In this document: positions 56,218-64,000 of the stretch, piece by piece
Numbering within the stretch: position 1 is the first letter of the stretch
Layout: each line of letters begins with the position of its first letter
Assembly (NCBI GenBank): GCA_000471045.1
Contig: KI301992.1
Span: 1,620,060 to 1,684,059 of the forward strand
Length of the DNA: 64,000 nt
Source: an actinobacterium LLX17
GTDB lineage: Bacteria; Actinomycetota; Actinomycetes; Propionibacteriales; Nocardioidaceae
Reading direction: 5' to 3'
The notes under the pieces: generated by a model
Database searches by the model: none
What the model saw: only the letters and a program-made list of their open reading frames with translations
Told to the model about the DNA's origin: nothing
Position numbers and translations under genes: made by a program

Positions 56218-59037
56218 ATGACGCTGATGTGGCTGCTCGTCGCACTCGCGATCGTGCCCGTCGCCGTGGTCCCCCTGACCGGCGCGATGGGCCGCCGAGC
56301 CGGCTGGCCGCTGGCGGTCGCCTTCCTCGCCCTCGCCGCCGCGATGATCCCCTCTGCGCGCGAGGTTCTCGACGGTGGAGAGATCACGCAGACGATCGCC
56401 TGGCTGCCCGCCCTCGACGTCAACCTGGCCCTCCGTCTGGACGGGCTGGGCCTGGTCTTCGTCATGATCGCGCTGATCATCGGCGCGGCGGTCTTCCTCT
56501 ACTCAGTCGAGTACCTCGACGAGGGCCGCCAGCTCGGCTTCTACCTGTGGATGACCGCCTTCGCGTTCGGCATGGTCGGGCTCGTCCTGGCCGACGACCT
56601 CATCGTGCTCTTCGCGTGCTGGGAGATCACCTCCCTGGCCTCGTTCCTGCTGATCGCCCGCTCCGGCTCGGGGGCCGAGTCCGCCTCCGCCCGCACCCTG
56701 TTCATGACGTTCGTCGGCGGGCTCACGCTCCTGATCGCCGTCGTCCTGACGATCGTGGCCACGGGCACGACGTCGGTGTCGCAGGCCCTGACCTCCGACG
56801 TGTGGAGCGACCGTCCCGCGTTCGCCGCCGTCGTGGCCGTGCTGGTGGCCGTCGCCGGCTTCACCAAGGCGGCCCAGTTCCCGTTCCACCCGTGGCTCCC
56901 GGACGCCATGGCCGCCGCCACCCCGGTGAGCGCCTACCTGCACGCGGCCGCGGTGGTCAAGGCCGGCATCTACCTGATGCTGCGGTTCTCCGAGGCGTTC
57001 TCCGACGTGCTGGTCTGGAACGTGCTGCTCATCAGCGTGGGTCTCTTCACTGCCGCGATGGCCGCGCTCTTCGCGTTCCAGCAGCACGACCTCAAGCGCC
57101 TGATGGCCTACTCCACGGTCAGCCAGCTGGGCCTGATCACGGCGGCCATCGGCGTCGGCACCGACAAGGCGCTGACCGCCGCCGTCCTCCACACGATCGC
57201 GCACGCCCTGTTCAAGTCGGGGCTCTTCATGATGGTCGGCGTCATCGACCACTCGGCCGGCACCCGGGACTTCCGTCGTCTCCCCGAGCTGCGCCGCGTC
57301 ATGCCCTGGAGCTTCGCCACCGTCATCCTCGGCACCGCGGGCATGGCCGGGATCCCGCCCCTGCTCGGGTTCGTGGGCAAGGAGACGATCCTCGGCTCGA
57401 TGCTGGAGGCTCCCGGACCCGAGTGGGTGGGGATGCTCGCCCTCGTGGCCGCGGCCGCCGGATCGGTGCTGACCGTCGCCTACAGCGCCAAGATCGTGCT
57501 GGGCTCCTTCGTGGACGGCGAGCGCGCGAAGGTCTGCCACGGTCCCAGCGCCCGCCTCTTCCTCCCCGCCGCCGCCCCGATCTGGGCCGGTCTGCCGCTC
57601 GGTCTCGCCGTCGGCGTGCTCGACCTGCCGGTCGAGCGGGCCGTGCAAGCCATGGGAGGAGCGGAGGCGTACCACCTGAAGCTGTGGCACGGACTGGCGC
57701 CGGAGCTCCTCGCGACGGTGGCCGCGGTCGCGATCGGCGCAGCGCTCATGACGCAGCGGCGGGCGCTCTACCGCGTCATCGAGCGGCCGCTCCTGCCCGG
57801 CACCGGGGCCGACGCCCTCGAGCGCACCTTCGCGGGCGCGACGGAGGTAGGCCGCAGGATCGCCCGCAGCGTGGCCGCCGACCACCCGCGTCGGCACGTG
57901 GTCCCCCCGCTCATGGTCCTGACCCTCCTGCTCGGGCTCGGCAGCATCGCGATCCTCACCTCCGGCGACGTGCCCGCGACCCAGCCGGACCTGTGGCGTC
58001 CCATCGACATCGGACTGCTGGTCCTGATCGCGCTCGGCGTCGCCGGCACATGCCTGGCCGACTCACGGATCGCGGCGACGGTCTCGCTCGGCGGTGTCGG
58101 CATCGCCGTGACGGTCCAGCTGTTCGCCCTCGGCGCGCCCGACGTGGGACTGACCCAGCTGATGGTCGAGGTGCTGACCGTCCTGGTCATCATGATGGTG
58201 CTGCGCAAGCTGCCCAGCCGGTTCGGTTCCTCCCGCCTCCGTCGGCCCGGCGCACTCGTCGTCCTGGCCGGTGGCGTCGGCCTGGCAGCCGGCCTGGGCA
58301 CCTGGCTGCTCACCGGGCGCCGCGAGAAGTCCGCCCCGGCGGACTACTACGTCAGCGAGGGGACGACGGTGACCGGCGGCGACAACCTCGTGAACGTCAT
58401 CCTGGTCGAGTTCCGCGCGCTGGACACGCTCGGTGAGCTGGCTGTCCTCGGCCTGGCCGGCGTCGCCATCGTCGCCGTGCTCGCGACGATCCCGGCCCGG
58501 ACGCTCGATCCGCCCGACAAGCCCCGCAACCTCCCGCTGCGCCCCGTCAGCACGCTCGCCGACCCGCTGGCCCAGGCGGCACTGAGCGATCCACAGAGCA
58601 ACCTGCGGGCCATGCAGCTGCTGCTGCGAGTCCTCGTTCCCGTCCTGGGCGTGCTGTCCGCCGCCATCTTCTGGCGCGGTCACAACGAGCCGGGCGGTGG
58701 CTTCATCGCCGCGCTCGTCGGGTCCGCCGCCGTGGCCCTGGTCTTCCTGTCCCGGTCCGACCACCGCACGGTCGGCTCGCCGCGGGTGCACCTCGCGCTG
58801 ATCGGTGGCGGCGTGCTCACGGCGCTGGCCACCGGCCTGCTCGGCTTCGCCGACTCCTCCTTCCTCCAGCCGCTGTACGGCTACGTCGCCGGCACCAAGC
58901 TCAGCACCTCCCTGCTGTTCGACGTCGGCGTCTACGCCGCAGTGCTCGGCCTGGTCTTGGTGGCGATCGACCGCCTCGGAGGCGCACCTCCAGAGGTGCC
59001 GGCCGAGCACCCAGTCGACCAGGAGGGGGCCACATGA
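56218..59037 (+). CDS. mrpA: Mrp antiporter subunit A with fused MrpB domain
   Basis: A 939-residue, ~25-helix protein. Residues 1-500 are a NuoL-like proton-channel module (FTKAAQFPFHPWLPDAMAAATPVSAYLHAA; HALFKSGLFMMVG), then the MrpA C-terminal extension (DVGLTQLMVEVLTVLVIM), and from about 800 an MnhB domain (FWRGHNEPGGGFIAALVGS). It forms part of a Na+(K+)/H+ antiporter. ATG 56218 has AAGGA upstream. Each downstream gene overlaps by four bases. Confidence 0.93.
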   Translation: MTLMWLLVALAIVPVAVVPLTGAMGRRAGWPLAVAFLALAAAMIPSAREVLDGGEITQTIAWLPALDVNLALRLDGLGLVFVMIALIIGAAVFLYSVEYLDEGRQLGFYLWMTAFAFGMVGLVLADDLIVLFACWEITSLASFLLIARSGSGAESASARTLFMTFVGGLTLLIAVVLTIVATGTTSVSQALTSDVWSDRPAFAAVVAVLVAVAGFTKAAQFPFHPWLPDAMAAATPVSAYLHAAAVVKAGIYLMLRFSEAFSDVLVWNVLLISVGLFTAAMAALFAFQQHDLKRLMAYSTVSQLGLITAAIGVGTDKALTAAVLHTIAHALFKSGLFMMVGVIDHSAGTRDFRRLPELRRVMPWSFATVILGTAGMAGIPPLLGFVGKETILGSMLEAPGPEWVGMLALVAAAAGSVLTVAYSAKIVLGSFVDGERAKVCHGPSARLFLPAAAPIWAGLPLGLAVGVLDLPVERAVQAMGGAEAYHLKLWHGLAPELLATVAAVAIGAALMTQRRALYRVIERPLLPGTGADALERTFAGATEVGRRIARSVAADHPRRHVVPPLMVLTLLLGLGSIAILTSGDVPATQPDLWRPIDIGLLVLIALGVAGTCLADSRIAATVSLGGVGIAVTVQLFALGAPDVGLTQLMVEVLTVLVIMMVLRKLPSRFGSSRLRRPGALVVLAGGVGLAAGLGTWLLTGRREKSAPADYYVSEGTTVTGGDNLVNVILVEFRALDTLGELAVLGLAGVAIVAVLATIPARTLDPPDKPRNLPLRPVSTLADPLAQAALSDPQSNLRAMQLLLRVLVPVLGVLSAAIFWRGHNEPGGGFIAALVGSAAVALVFLSRSDHRTVGSPRVHLALIGGGVLTALATGLLGFADSSFLQPLYGYVAGTKLSTSLLFDVGVYAAVLGLVLVAIDRLGGAPPEVPAEHPVDQEGAT

Positions 59038-59369
59038 CCGTCCTGCCCATCACCGTGGCCATCCTGGTCGCCGGTGGCACCTACCTGCTGTGCCAGCCGG
59101 GCCTGGTGCGCATCGTCTTCGGGATCACGCTGCTCTCGCACGGGGCCAACCTGGTCCTGCTCGCGTCGGGAGTCTCGGCGTGGCGCGGCGAGCCCCTCAC
59201 GGGCACCGGTGACCCGTCCGACGCCGGCGACCCCCTGCCGATGGCCTTCGTCCTGACCGCCATCGTCATCACCCTCGCCGTCACCGTCTTCATGCTCGCG
59301 CTGGCCCGCATCGGCCACGACGACGACACCCCCCACATGCCCGACACCGGAGAGAATCACCGCACATGA
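59034..59369 (+). CDS. mrpC: Mrp antiporter subunit C
   Basis: A 111-residue three-helix NuoK-like subunit (FGITLLSHGANLVLLASG; MAFVLTAIVITLAVTVFML). The ATG overlaps the mrpA stop (ATGA). Confidence 0.93.
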   Translation: MTVLPITVAILVAGGTYLLCQPGLVRIVFGITLLSHGANLVLLASGVSAWRGEPLTGTGDPSDAGDPLPMAFVLTAIVITLAVTVFMLALARIGHDDDTPHMPDTGENHRT

Positions 59370-60874
59370 CCGGCACCTTCCTGCCTCTGCTGATCGTGGT
59401 GCCCCTCGTGGGCGCCGCCCTCGGCGTGCTGGTTCCTGCCGCCGTGGCCCGGGTGCTGCTCGTGCTCAGCCCAGTCCTGACCACGGCGGGCGGCGTCGCG
59501 CTGCTGGTGACGCACAGCGACACCCCGGTGCTCGCCCACAACGTGGGGGCGTTCGTCCCCGGCATCGCCATCCCCCTCGTCTCCGACACGTTGACGGCCG
59601 TGATGATCACCGTCACCGGCCTCACCACGACGGCCTGCATCGCCTTCGCCCGCATCACCGGTGAGGACCGGCTGCGCTTCTTCCCCGCGCTCGTGCTGAT
59701 GCTCTCCGCCGGCGTCAACGGTGCGCTCCTGACCGGCGACATGTTCAACCTGTTCGTGTTCATCGAGGTGATGCTGCTCCCCTCGTACGCCTTGATCGCG
59801 ATGACCGGCACCTGGCGACGACTCGGGGTGGGGCGGCTCTTCGTGGTGGTCAACCTCGTGACCTCCACGATCCTGCTGATCGGCATCGGCCTGGTGTACG
59901 GCGTCGCCGGCTCGGTCAACCTGGCGATCCTCACCGAGATGGACGCCGACGATCCACGCTTCCAGCTGGCGGTGGCGGTGGTGCTGCTGGCACTGGTCGT
60001 GAAGGCCGGCGTCGTCCCGATGCACGGCTGGCTCCCCCGGGCCTACCCCGCCACGTCGGCCAGCGTCATGGCCCTGTTCTCGGCCCTGCACACCAAGGTG
60101 GCGATCTACGCGGTCTTCCGGATCGTGCAGACCGTGCTCGACGGTGCCGAGCGGTGGACGACGCCGCTGCTGGTGCTGTTCGCCGTCACGATGCTGGTGG
60201 GCGCCTACGGCTCCCTCGGCGAGCGGATGATCCGGCGCAACCTCGCCTGGCAGATGATCGCTGGCGTGGGCTACATCCTCCTCGGGGTGGGCATCGGCAC
60301 CCAGCTCGGTCTCGCGGCCGGCCTGTTCTACATGGTCCACCACATCCTCGTCATGGGGTCGCTGCTCCTGGCCTCCGGCGCCATCGAGCGCGCGTACCGC
60401 ACCCACCAGTTCGTGGGACTGTCCGGCCTGATGAGCCGCGAGCCGCTGCTCGCGGTGATCATGGCGCTCGGGATGATGTCCCTCATCGGGTTCCCGCCCT
60501 CGTCCGGCCTCTTCGGCAAGGTGGGCATCGCCAGGGCGGCCGCCGACCTCGACGGGTTCCGCATCTGGCTGGTTCTGGGCGCCGTGCTGCTCGCCAGCGT
60601 CGGTACGCTCCTGGCCATGTCCCGGCTGTGGGCCAACGTCTTCTGGGGGCCTCCCTTCGACGAGATGCCCTCCCGGGGCAGCGGGCGGGCCGAGCCGCCC
60701 ACCGTCGCCGAGGACACCCGGGTGCGCGCACGGACCCTGCTGCCCGCGGGCATCCTCCTGCTGACGTCGCTGGCGATCTTCGTCGTGCCCGGACCGCTGT
60801 GGGAGCTGTGCCTGCAGGCTGCCGACGGCCTGCTCGACGTCGGCCCGTACGTCGAGGCGGTGACCGGCTCATGA
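59366..60874 (+). CDS. mrpD: Mrp antiporter subunit D
   Basis: A 502-residue NuoM/N-like subunit: GDMFNLFVFIEVMLLPSYALI and VVLLALVVKAGVVPMHGWLPRAYP carry the conserved Glu and Lys residues of the channel. ATG overlaps the mrpC stop (ATGA). Confidence 0.94.
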   Translation: MTGTFLPLLIVVPLVGAALGVLVPAAVARVLLVLSPVLTTAGGVALLVTHSDTPVLAHNVGAFVPGIAIPLVSDTLTAVMITVTGLTTTACIAFARITGEDRLRFFPALVLMLSAGVNGALLTGDMFNLFVFIEVMLLPSYALIAMTGTWRRLGVGRLFVVVNLVTSTILLIGIGLVYGVAGSVNLAILTEMDADDPRFQLAVAVVLLALVVKAGVVPMHGWLPRAYPATSASVMALFSALHTKVAIYAVFRIVQTVLDGAERWTTPLLVLFAVTMLVGAYGSLGERMIRRNLAWQMIAGVGYILLGVGIGTQLGLAAGLFYMVHHILVMGSLLLASGAIERAYRTHQFVGLSGLMSREPLLAVIMALGMMSLIGFPPSSGLFGKVGIARAAADLDGFRIWLVLGAVLLASVGTLLAMSRLWANVFWGPPFDEMPSRGSGRAEPPTVAEDTRVRARTLLPAGILLLTSLAIFVVPGPLWELCLQAADGLLDVGPYVEAVTGS

Positions 60875-61221
60875 CGGCGCTCCGCCTCGTCTTCAGCTAC
60901 GTGCCGTGGCTCGTCTGGGAGCTCACGGCCAGCGTGCTGCGCCTGGCCGCCGACGTCTGCACGCCCGGCTCCACCCAGCGGCCCCGGATCGTCAAGCTGC
61001 CGCTGGAGGACCTCACCGACCTGGAGGTCACCCTGTTGACCAGCTCGATCACGATCACCCCCGGGACCCTGGTGCTCGCGGTGTCCCCGCGCGACGGCTC
61101 CGAGCAGCGCGCAGCCTTCGTCCAGTCCCTCTTCGGGGAGGACGAGGACGCGGTCCAGGCCGACCTCGTCGGCATGCGGACCAAGGTCCTGGCCACCACC
61201 CGTGGCGGTGGTCGCCGATGA
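60871..61221 (+). CDS. mrpE: Mrp antiporter subunit E
   Basis: A 116-residue MnhE subunit, short for the family (~160) because the N-terminal helix pair is reduced. LLTSSITITPGTLVLAVS is the family signature. ATG at 60871 overlaps the mrpD stop (ATGA). Confidence 0.85.
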   Translation: MTALRLVFSYVPWLVWELTASVLRLAADVCTPGSTQRPRIVKLPLEDLTDLEVTLLTSSITITPGTLVLAVSPRDGSEQRAAFVQSLFGEDEDAVQADLVGMRTKVLATTRGGGRR

Positions 61222-61478
61222 CGGGGCTCGTCGTGGCCGCCATCGTCGTGGTCATCATCGCCTCGGCCCTCGGGACCGTGCAGATCGTGCGCGGCCCGGA
61301 CGACGCCAGCCGCGCCGTGGTCGGCGACCTCCTCTTCTTCTGCGCGACCGCGGTCTTCGTCCTGGTCGGCGTGCTGAGCTCCACGGCGGTCCTCTACGAC
61401 GTGGTGCTCCTCGCGACCGTGAGCGGAATCCTCGCCACGGCAGCCCTCGCCCGCATGCTCACCCGGGGTGACCGATGA
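61218..61478 (+). CDS. mrpF: Mrp antiporter subunit F
   Basis: An 86-residue three-helix subunit (VRGPDDASRAVVGDLLFF is the conserved loop). ATG overlaps the mrpE stop (ATGA). Confidence 0.92.
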   Translation: MTGLVVAAIVVVIIASALGTVQIVRGPDDASRAVVGDLLFFCATAVFVLVGVLSSTAVLYDVVLLATVSGILATAALARMLTRGDR

Positions 61479-61858
61479 GCTGGGGTGAGGTGGGCGAGCT
61501 CGTCGCGGGCCTGCTGATGCTGCTCGGTTCGCTGTTCTTCGCCGTGACGGCGATCGGCATGCTGCGCTCCGGCGACGCCATCAGCCGGGTCAACAACCTG
61601 AGTCCCGCCACCGGAGCGGGCCTGCCCCTGGTCATCATCGGTGCCGTGGTGCACGACCTCTCGGCGGGCGACCTCAGCGTCCTCGACGGTGTGAAGGCGG
61701 CCCTGGCCGTCGGGGCCGCCCTGGCCGTGTCGTCGGTCGCGAGCAACATGCTGGCGCGCTCGGCCTACCGCAGCCAGACCCAGCTCGACCCGCGCACGCT
61801 GAGCAACGCCCTCGAGCCGTTCGAGGAGCTCGAGCGTCCCGAGTACGACGAGGCCTAG
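61475..61858 (+). CDS. mrpG: Mrp antiporter subunit G
   Basis: A 127-residue three-helix MnhG subunit with a hydrophilic tail (TAIGMLRSGDAISRVNNLSPAT). ATG overlaps the mrpF stop (ATGA). Last gene of the operon. Confidence 0.92.
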   Translation: MSWGEVGELVAGLLMLLGSLFFAVTAIGMLRSGDAISRVNNLSPATGAGLPLVIIGAVVHDLSAGDLSVLDGVKAALAVGAALAVSSVASNMLARSAYRSQTQLDPRTLSNALEPFEELERPEYDEA

Positions 61859-61920
61859 CGGGTACCCGAAGGTCAGGCGTCGCGGCGGCGTCGATCACCA
61901 TCGGACGAGAGGGGACGACC

Positions 61921-62085
61921 ATGGCCACCGATCAGCGACCATCCGACTTCAGCGGCACGGACGCAGCGGAGCCGCCAGGCTCCGAGGCCGACCGCGCAGA
62001 GCAGGCGCACCCGGTCGACGACGTCATCGACGAGGAGCCGACGACGGACGCCGAGCGACTCGTCCCGACCGAGGACGACGCATGA
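61921..62085 (+). CDS. 54-residue acidic protein
   Basis: ATG 61921 with GAGAGGGGA eight bases upstream opens an ORF for a soluble, disordered, acidic protein (AEPPGSEADRAEQ, VDDVIDEEPTTDAERL). It follows mrpG by 62 bases on the same strand. No Cys and no helix-forming hydrophobic stretch. Function unknown; coding is supported by the ribosome site and G/C third positions. Confidence 0.5.
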   Translation: MATDQRPSDFSGTDAAEPPGSEADRAEQAHPVDDVIDEEPTTDAERLVPTEDDA

Positions 62086-62122
62086 CCAGGCCGTACCGGG
62101 CGGAGCCCGTCTCGCCGGACGT

Positions 62123-62623
62123 TCAGCTCGTCGTCGCGAACGCCTGAGCCAGCGCGCGCCAGGCGGCGTCGAGGTCGGCGTCGGGCGGGAAGCGCTCGGC
62201 CTGCTCCAGCACGATGAGCCCGTGGGCCGACGCCCACAGGGCTCGCGCGCGATCCGGGTCTCCCCCGGCCGCGACGACCACGGGCCGGCCGGCGGCCTCC
62301 TCCACGCCTTCGGGCAGCAGGTCACGGCGCAGCGCCTGACGGGTGGCGAGGTCGTAGAGGTGGGGATGCTCGAGCGCCCAGCGGCGATACGCCGCCAGCA
62401 GGTTCGGCAGCCCGTCCCCCGCGCCCTCGAGCGCGGCAGCGAGCTCGGTGAAGCCTTCGGCGATCAGGGCTGCCTCGAGCCCGGCCTTGTCCGGGAAGTG
62501 CTTGTAGAGCGACGGCGCCTTGATGCCGAGGCGGTCGGCCAGGCGACGCATCGAGATGGCGCCCTCCTCGGCCAGGAGCAGCCGTGCCTCGCGGATCGCC
62601 TGCGCGCGACGGCCCTCAGCCAC
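62123..62623 (-). CDS. TetR/AcrR family regulator
   Basis: A 166-residue regulator. N-terminal helix-turn-helix (ISMRRLADRLGIKAPSLYKHF) is typical; the C-terminal ligand domain ends WASAHGLIVLEQAERF. GTG 62623 overlaps the end of the DUF4260 gene by 8 bases. It probably controls its own operon through the 17-bp palindrome at 63048-63064. Confidence 0.88.
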   Translation of the reverse strand: MAEGRRAQAIREARLLLAEEGAISMRRLADRLGIKAPSLYKHFPDKAGLEAALIAEGFTELAAALEGAGDGLPNLLAAYRRWALEHPHLYDLATRQALRRDLLPEGVEEAAGRPVVVAAGGDPDRARALWASAHGLIVLEQAERFPPDADLDAAWRALAQAFATTS

Positions 62624-63035
62624 GCTGGCGGCCGTCGGCAGTGCGCAAGCCGTAGCCCAAGCCCCGGTCCACGAGCACGTGCGAGGCCCAGAGCGCGGCG
62701 ACGGCGATCACCGCAGGTGTCCACGCCCAGGCCAGCAGTCCGGTGACCAGCACCGCGCCCGGCCCTACCAGCGAGTGCGTGGCGTTGTAACGACGAACGG
62801 CGGAGGGCTTCAGCACACCCCTCTCGTCGCCGAAAGCGCGGACGAGACTGACGTCCGGCGCCAACCACAGCAGCAGGATCCACGGCGTCGTGAGGGCAAC
62901 GGCGAGCCAACCGAGGGCGATGCCCGAAACGGCGAGGGACAGCCGACCGGCGACGGTGCCGAGCGGGCGGGCAGGGGGTCGCACGGTGGCAGCGGCGGGG
63001 GCCGTAGAGGGGGAAACGAGTGGCGTGGTGGTCAT
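62616..63035 (-). CDS. DUF4260-like small membrane protein
   Basis: A 139-residue protein with three or four helices and the family's HVLVDRGLGYGL end. ATG 63035 is seven bases past a TACGGT -10 and no Shine-Dalgarno is seen, so it is likely leaderless. Co-transcribed with the TetR regulator, so it is likely part of a ligand-responsive unit; ligand unknown. Confidence 0.75.
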   Translation of the reverse strand: MTTTPLVSPSTAPAAATVRPPARPLGTVAGRLSLAVSGIALGWLAVALTTPWILLLWLAPDVSLVRAFGDERGVLKPSAVRRYNATHSLVGPGAVLVTGLLAWAWTPAVIAVAALWASHVLVDRGLGYGLRTADGRQRG

Positions 63036-63041
63036 GGATCC

Positions 63042-63070
63042 ACCGTAGGCTAACGGTGTTAGCCAGTCAA
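63042..63070 (-). promoter_or_regulatory. Leaderless promoter with TetR-type operator as the spacer
   Basis: On minus: TTGACT (63065-63070), a 17-base spacer GGCTAACACCGTTAGCC (63048-63064, a perfect 7-3-7 palindrome), then TACGGT (63042-63047). Start expected at the A of ATG 63035, seven bases past the -10. Confidence 0.65.
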
Positions 63071-63084
63071 GCGCTGGTTGACGC

Positions 63085-63627
63085 TCAGAGCTCCTCGAGC
63101 TCCTCGAGCCAGTCGTCGTGCACGTCGGCCACCTCCTCGGCGAGCCCGCGCAGCTCGCTGTTCTCGCCGTTCTCGAGGACCTTCTCGGTCGAGGAGATCG
63201 TGCTCTCCACCTGCTCGGTCATCACGTCGACCCACAGGCGATCGAACTCGGCACCCGTCGCATCCTGCAGCTCGAGGAAGTCGGGGTCGGGCTCCATGCG
63301 AGGCGGCGGCAGGATCCCACGCAGGGAGTAGATGACCTCCGGAATGTCCCACTCCTCGAAGAGGTCGTCGAAGGGCTCACGCAGGTCGTCGGTCTCCTGG
63401 GCGATCTCCGCAGCGAGTTCCTCCACGTCGGGCGAGCCGGAGCGTTCGGCAGCGAGGTCGGCGATCTGAGCGGTCCATCCGAGCTGCCCCCGAACGACCT
63501 CGACGTAGGTCTCGTCGGCCTCGTTGTGGGGATCCGGTTCCTCGGGACCTCCCGTGCGGTCGTCGGAGTCACTGCACCCCGACACGATTAGGGCGAACGT
63601 CGCGCCAAGCACTGCGAGTCGTCTCAT
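63085..63627 (-). CDS. DUF305-like lipoprotein with altered His pair
   Basis: A 180-residue lipoprotein, lipobox VSGC (Cys18), then two helical halves. The second (DRLWVDVMTEQVESTISS...NSELRGLAEEVADVHDDWLEEL) resembles DUF305, where the motif is 'dreFvdlMipHHq'. Here the HH pair is EQ, and few His remain, so copper binding as proposed for some DUF305 proteins is doubtful. ATG 63627. Confidence 0.65.
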   Translation of the reverse strand: MRRLAVLGATFALIVSGCSDSDDRTGGPEEPDPHNEADETYVEVVRGQLGWTAQIADLAAERSGSPDVEELAAEIAQETDDLREPFDDLFEEWDIPEVIYSLRGILPPPRMEPDPDFLELQDATGAEFDRLWVDVMTEQVESTISSTEKVLENGENSELRGLAEEVADVHDDWLEELEEL

Positions 63628-63717
63628 GGACGCCAACGTACGACGACCGACATCCCCTCGCGCAGCCTGTGGATGAATGCGCGGGCTGATGTCGGTGGCT
63701 CGATCCACGATGGACAC

Positions 63718-64000
63718 ATGCGCTCGACACCCGGCCCCCGCTCGGCCCAGCTGGCCGACCTGCGGCGCGAGCGCGCCCGGGCCGAGGCCGCCGAGCAGAC
63801 CGCCATGCTGGCCCTCGCCCGCGAGCTCCGCGCCGACGCCGCGCGCCACGAGTCCCCGCAGCGCCGTCAGATCGAGCTGTCGGCCATCCCCCTGGTGATC
63901 GGCCAGACACTGGGCCTCTCCGAGGGGCAGGCCATGGTCCGCCTCGCCAACGCCGAGCGGGTCCACGACCGCCTGCCCACCACGTGGCTCGCCTTTGCCG
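63718..64000 (+). CDS. DUF222/13E12-type HNH protein, N-terminal part
   Basis: From ATG 63718 the frame stays open to the window edge (94 codons). A basic start (RSAQLADLRRERARAEAAE) leads to RQIELSAIPLVIGQTLGL and ANAERVHDRLPTTW, which look like the DUF222 helical domain of 13E12 repeat/HNH endonuclease proteins. The expected HNH nuclease end lies outside. Many copies of such genes occur in Nocardioidaceae and mycobacteria. Confidence 0.7.
   Translation, partial: MRSTPGPRSAQLADLRRERARAEAAEQTAMLALARELRADAARHESPQRRQIELSAIPLVIGQTLGLSEGQAMVRLANAERVHDRLPTTWLAFA

Noticed and set aside
62082-62147. 20-codon ORF overlapping the acidic protein stop (ATGA)
   Set aside because: Very short, no ribosome site of its own, and runs into the 3' end of the TetR gene.

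Overview
The window is a gene-dense, very GC-rich chromosomal segment from an actinomycete. GTG starts are common, SD-less leaderless starts recur, and gene content and order follow the argS-lysA-hom-thrC-thrB-rho-rpmE-prfA-prmC-sua5-wecA-atpIBEFHAGDC block known from Mycobacterium and Streptomyces. Proteins typical of the phylum are present: NucS, DUF2550, a Scy/FilP-like coiled coil, a complete Mce transporter operon and a DUF222/HNH gene. My best guess is Propionibacteriales (Nocardioides/Aeromicrobium-like); this is inference from content and style, not an alignment. No stretch over 300 bases lacks a gene; the longest gap (7527-7784) holds two near-identical 48-nt hairpins.

Layout. 1-7.5 kb: a truncated Pro/Glu-repeat coiled-coil gene, an enoyl-CoA hydratase, a GNAT-Nudix fusion, a lipoprotein plus membrane-protein pair, a YbbN-like thioredoxin/TPR protein, a PH-domain membrane protein and a 52-residue microprotein. 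7.7-22.6 kb: an acyl-CoA and B12 region with MeaB, acetyl-CoA acetyltransferase, methyl/ethylmalonyl-CoA epimerase, crotonyl-CoA carboxylase/reductase (Ccr), 3-hydroxybutyryl-CoA dehydrogenase, ethylmalonyl-CoA mutase (Ecm/MeaA) and a PduO-type cobalamin adenosyltransferase. Together with the enoyl-CoA hydratase these cover the acetyl-CoA to methylsuccinyl-CoA half of the ethylmalonyl-CoA pathway plus its B12 support. Interleaved are a Scy/FilP-like protein, NucS mismatch endonuclease, a HupE/UreJ-type membrane protein, and ferritin divergent from a Cys-rich microprotein across an IdeR/DtxR-like box.

22.7-34.2 kb (minus strand): DUF2550, the eight-gene F1Fo ATP synthase operon with atpI, WecA-type phosphotransferase, Sua5, then two paralogous small membrane proteins flanking a CDP-alcohol phosphatidyltransferase. 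34.3-43.2 kb: a nine-gene mce operon (yrbEA-yrbEB-mceA-F-mas) in which every junction is a 4-nt NTGA overlap; no MceG-type ATPase is present. 43.3-55.5 kb: prmC, prfA, rpmE, glutathione peroxidase, rho, thrB, thrC, hom, an exported protein, lysA and argS. The mce operon and the membrane-protein triad sit between prmC and sua5, which are normally neighbours.

55.5-64 kb (mostly plus strand): a CheY-like receiver, tRNA-Arg(CCG), a six-gene Mrp cation/proton antiporter operon with MrpB fused to MrpA, a small acidic protein, a TetR-DUF4260 pair with an operator exactly filling a promoter spacer, a DUF305-like lipoprotein, and the start of a DUF222/13E12-type HNH gene.

Less expected features are the regulatory palindromes (18.46, 43.2 and 63.05 kb), short direct repeats anchored on stop codons at three loci (5.77, 33.67 and 52.39 kb), an intragenic 15-bp x5 repeat in mceE, the twin 48-nt hairpins, and the Q/N/D/K/G-rich insertion in Rho.
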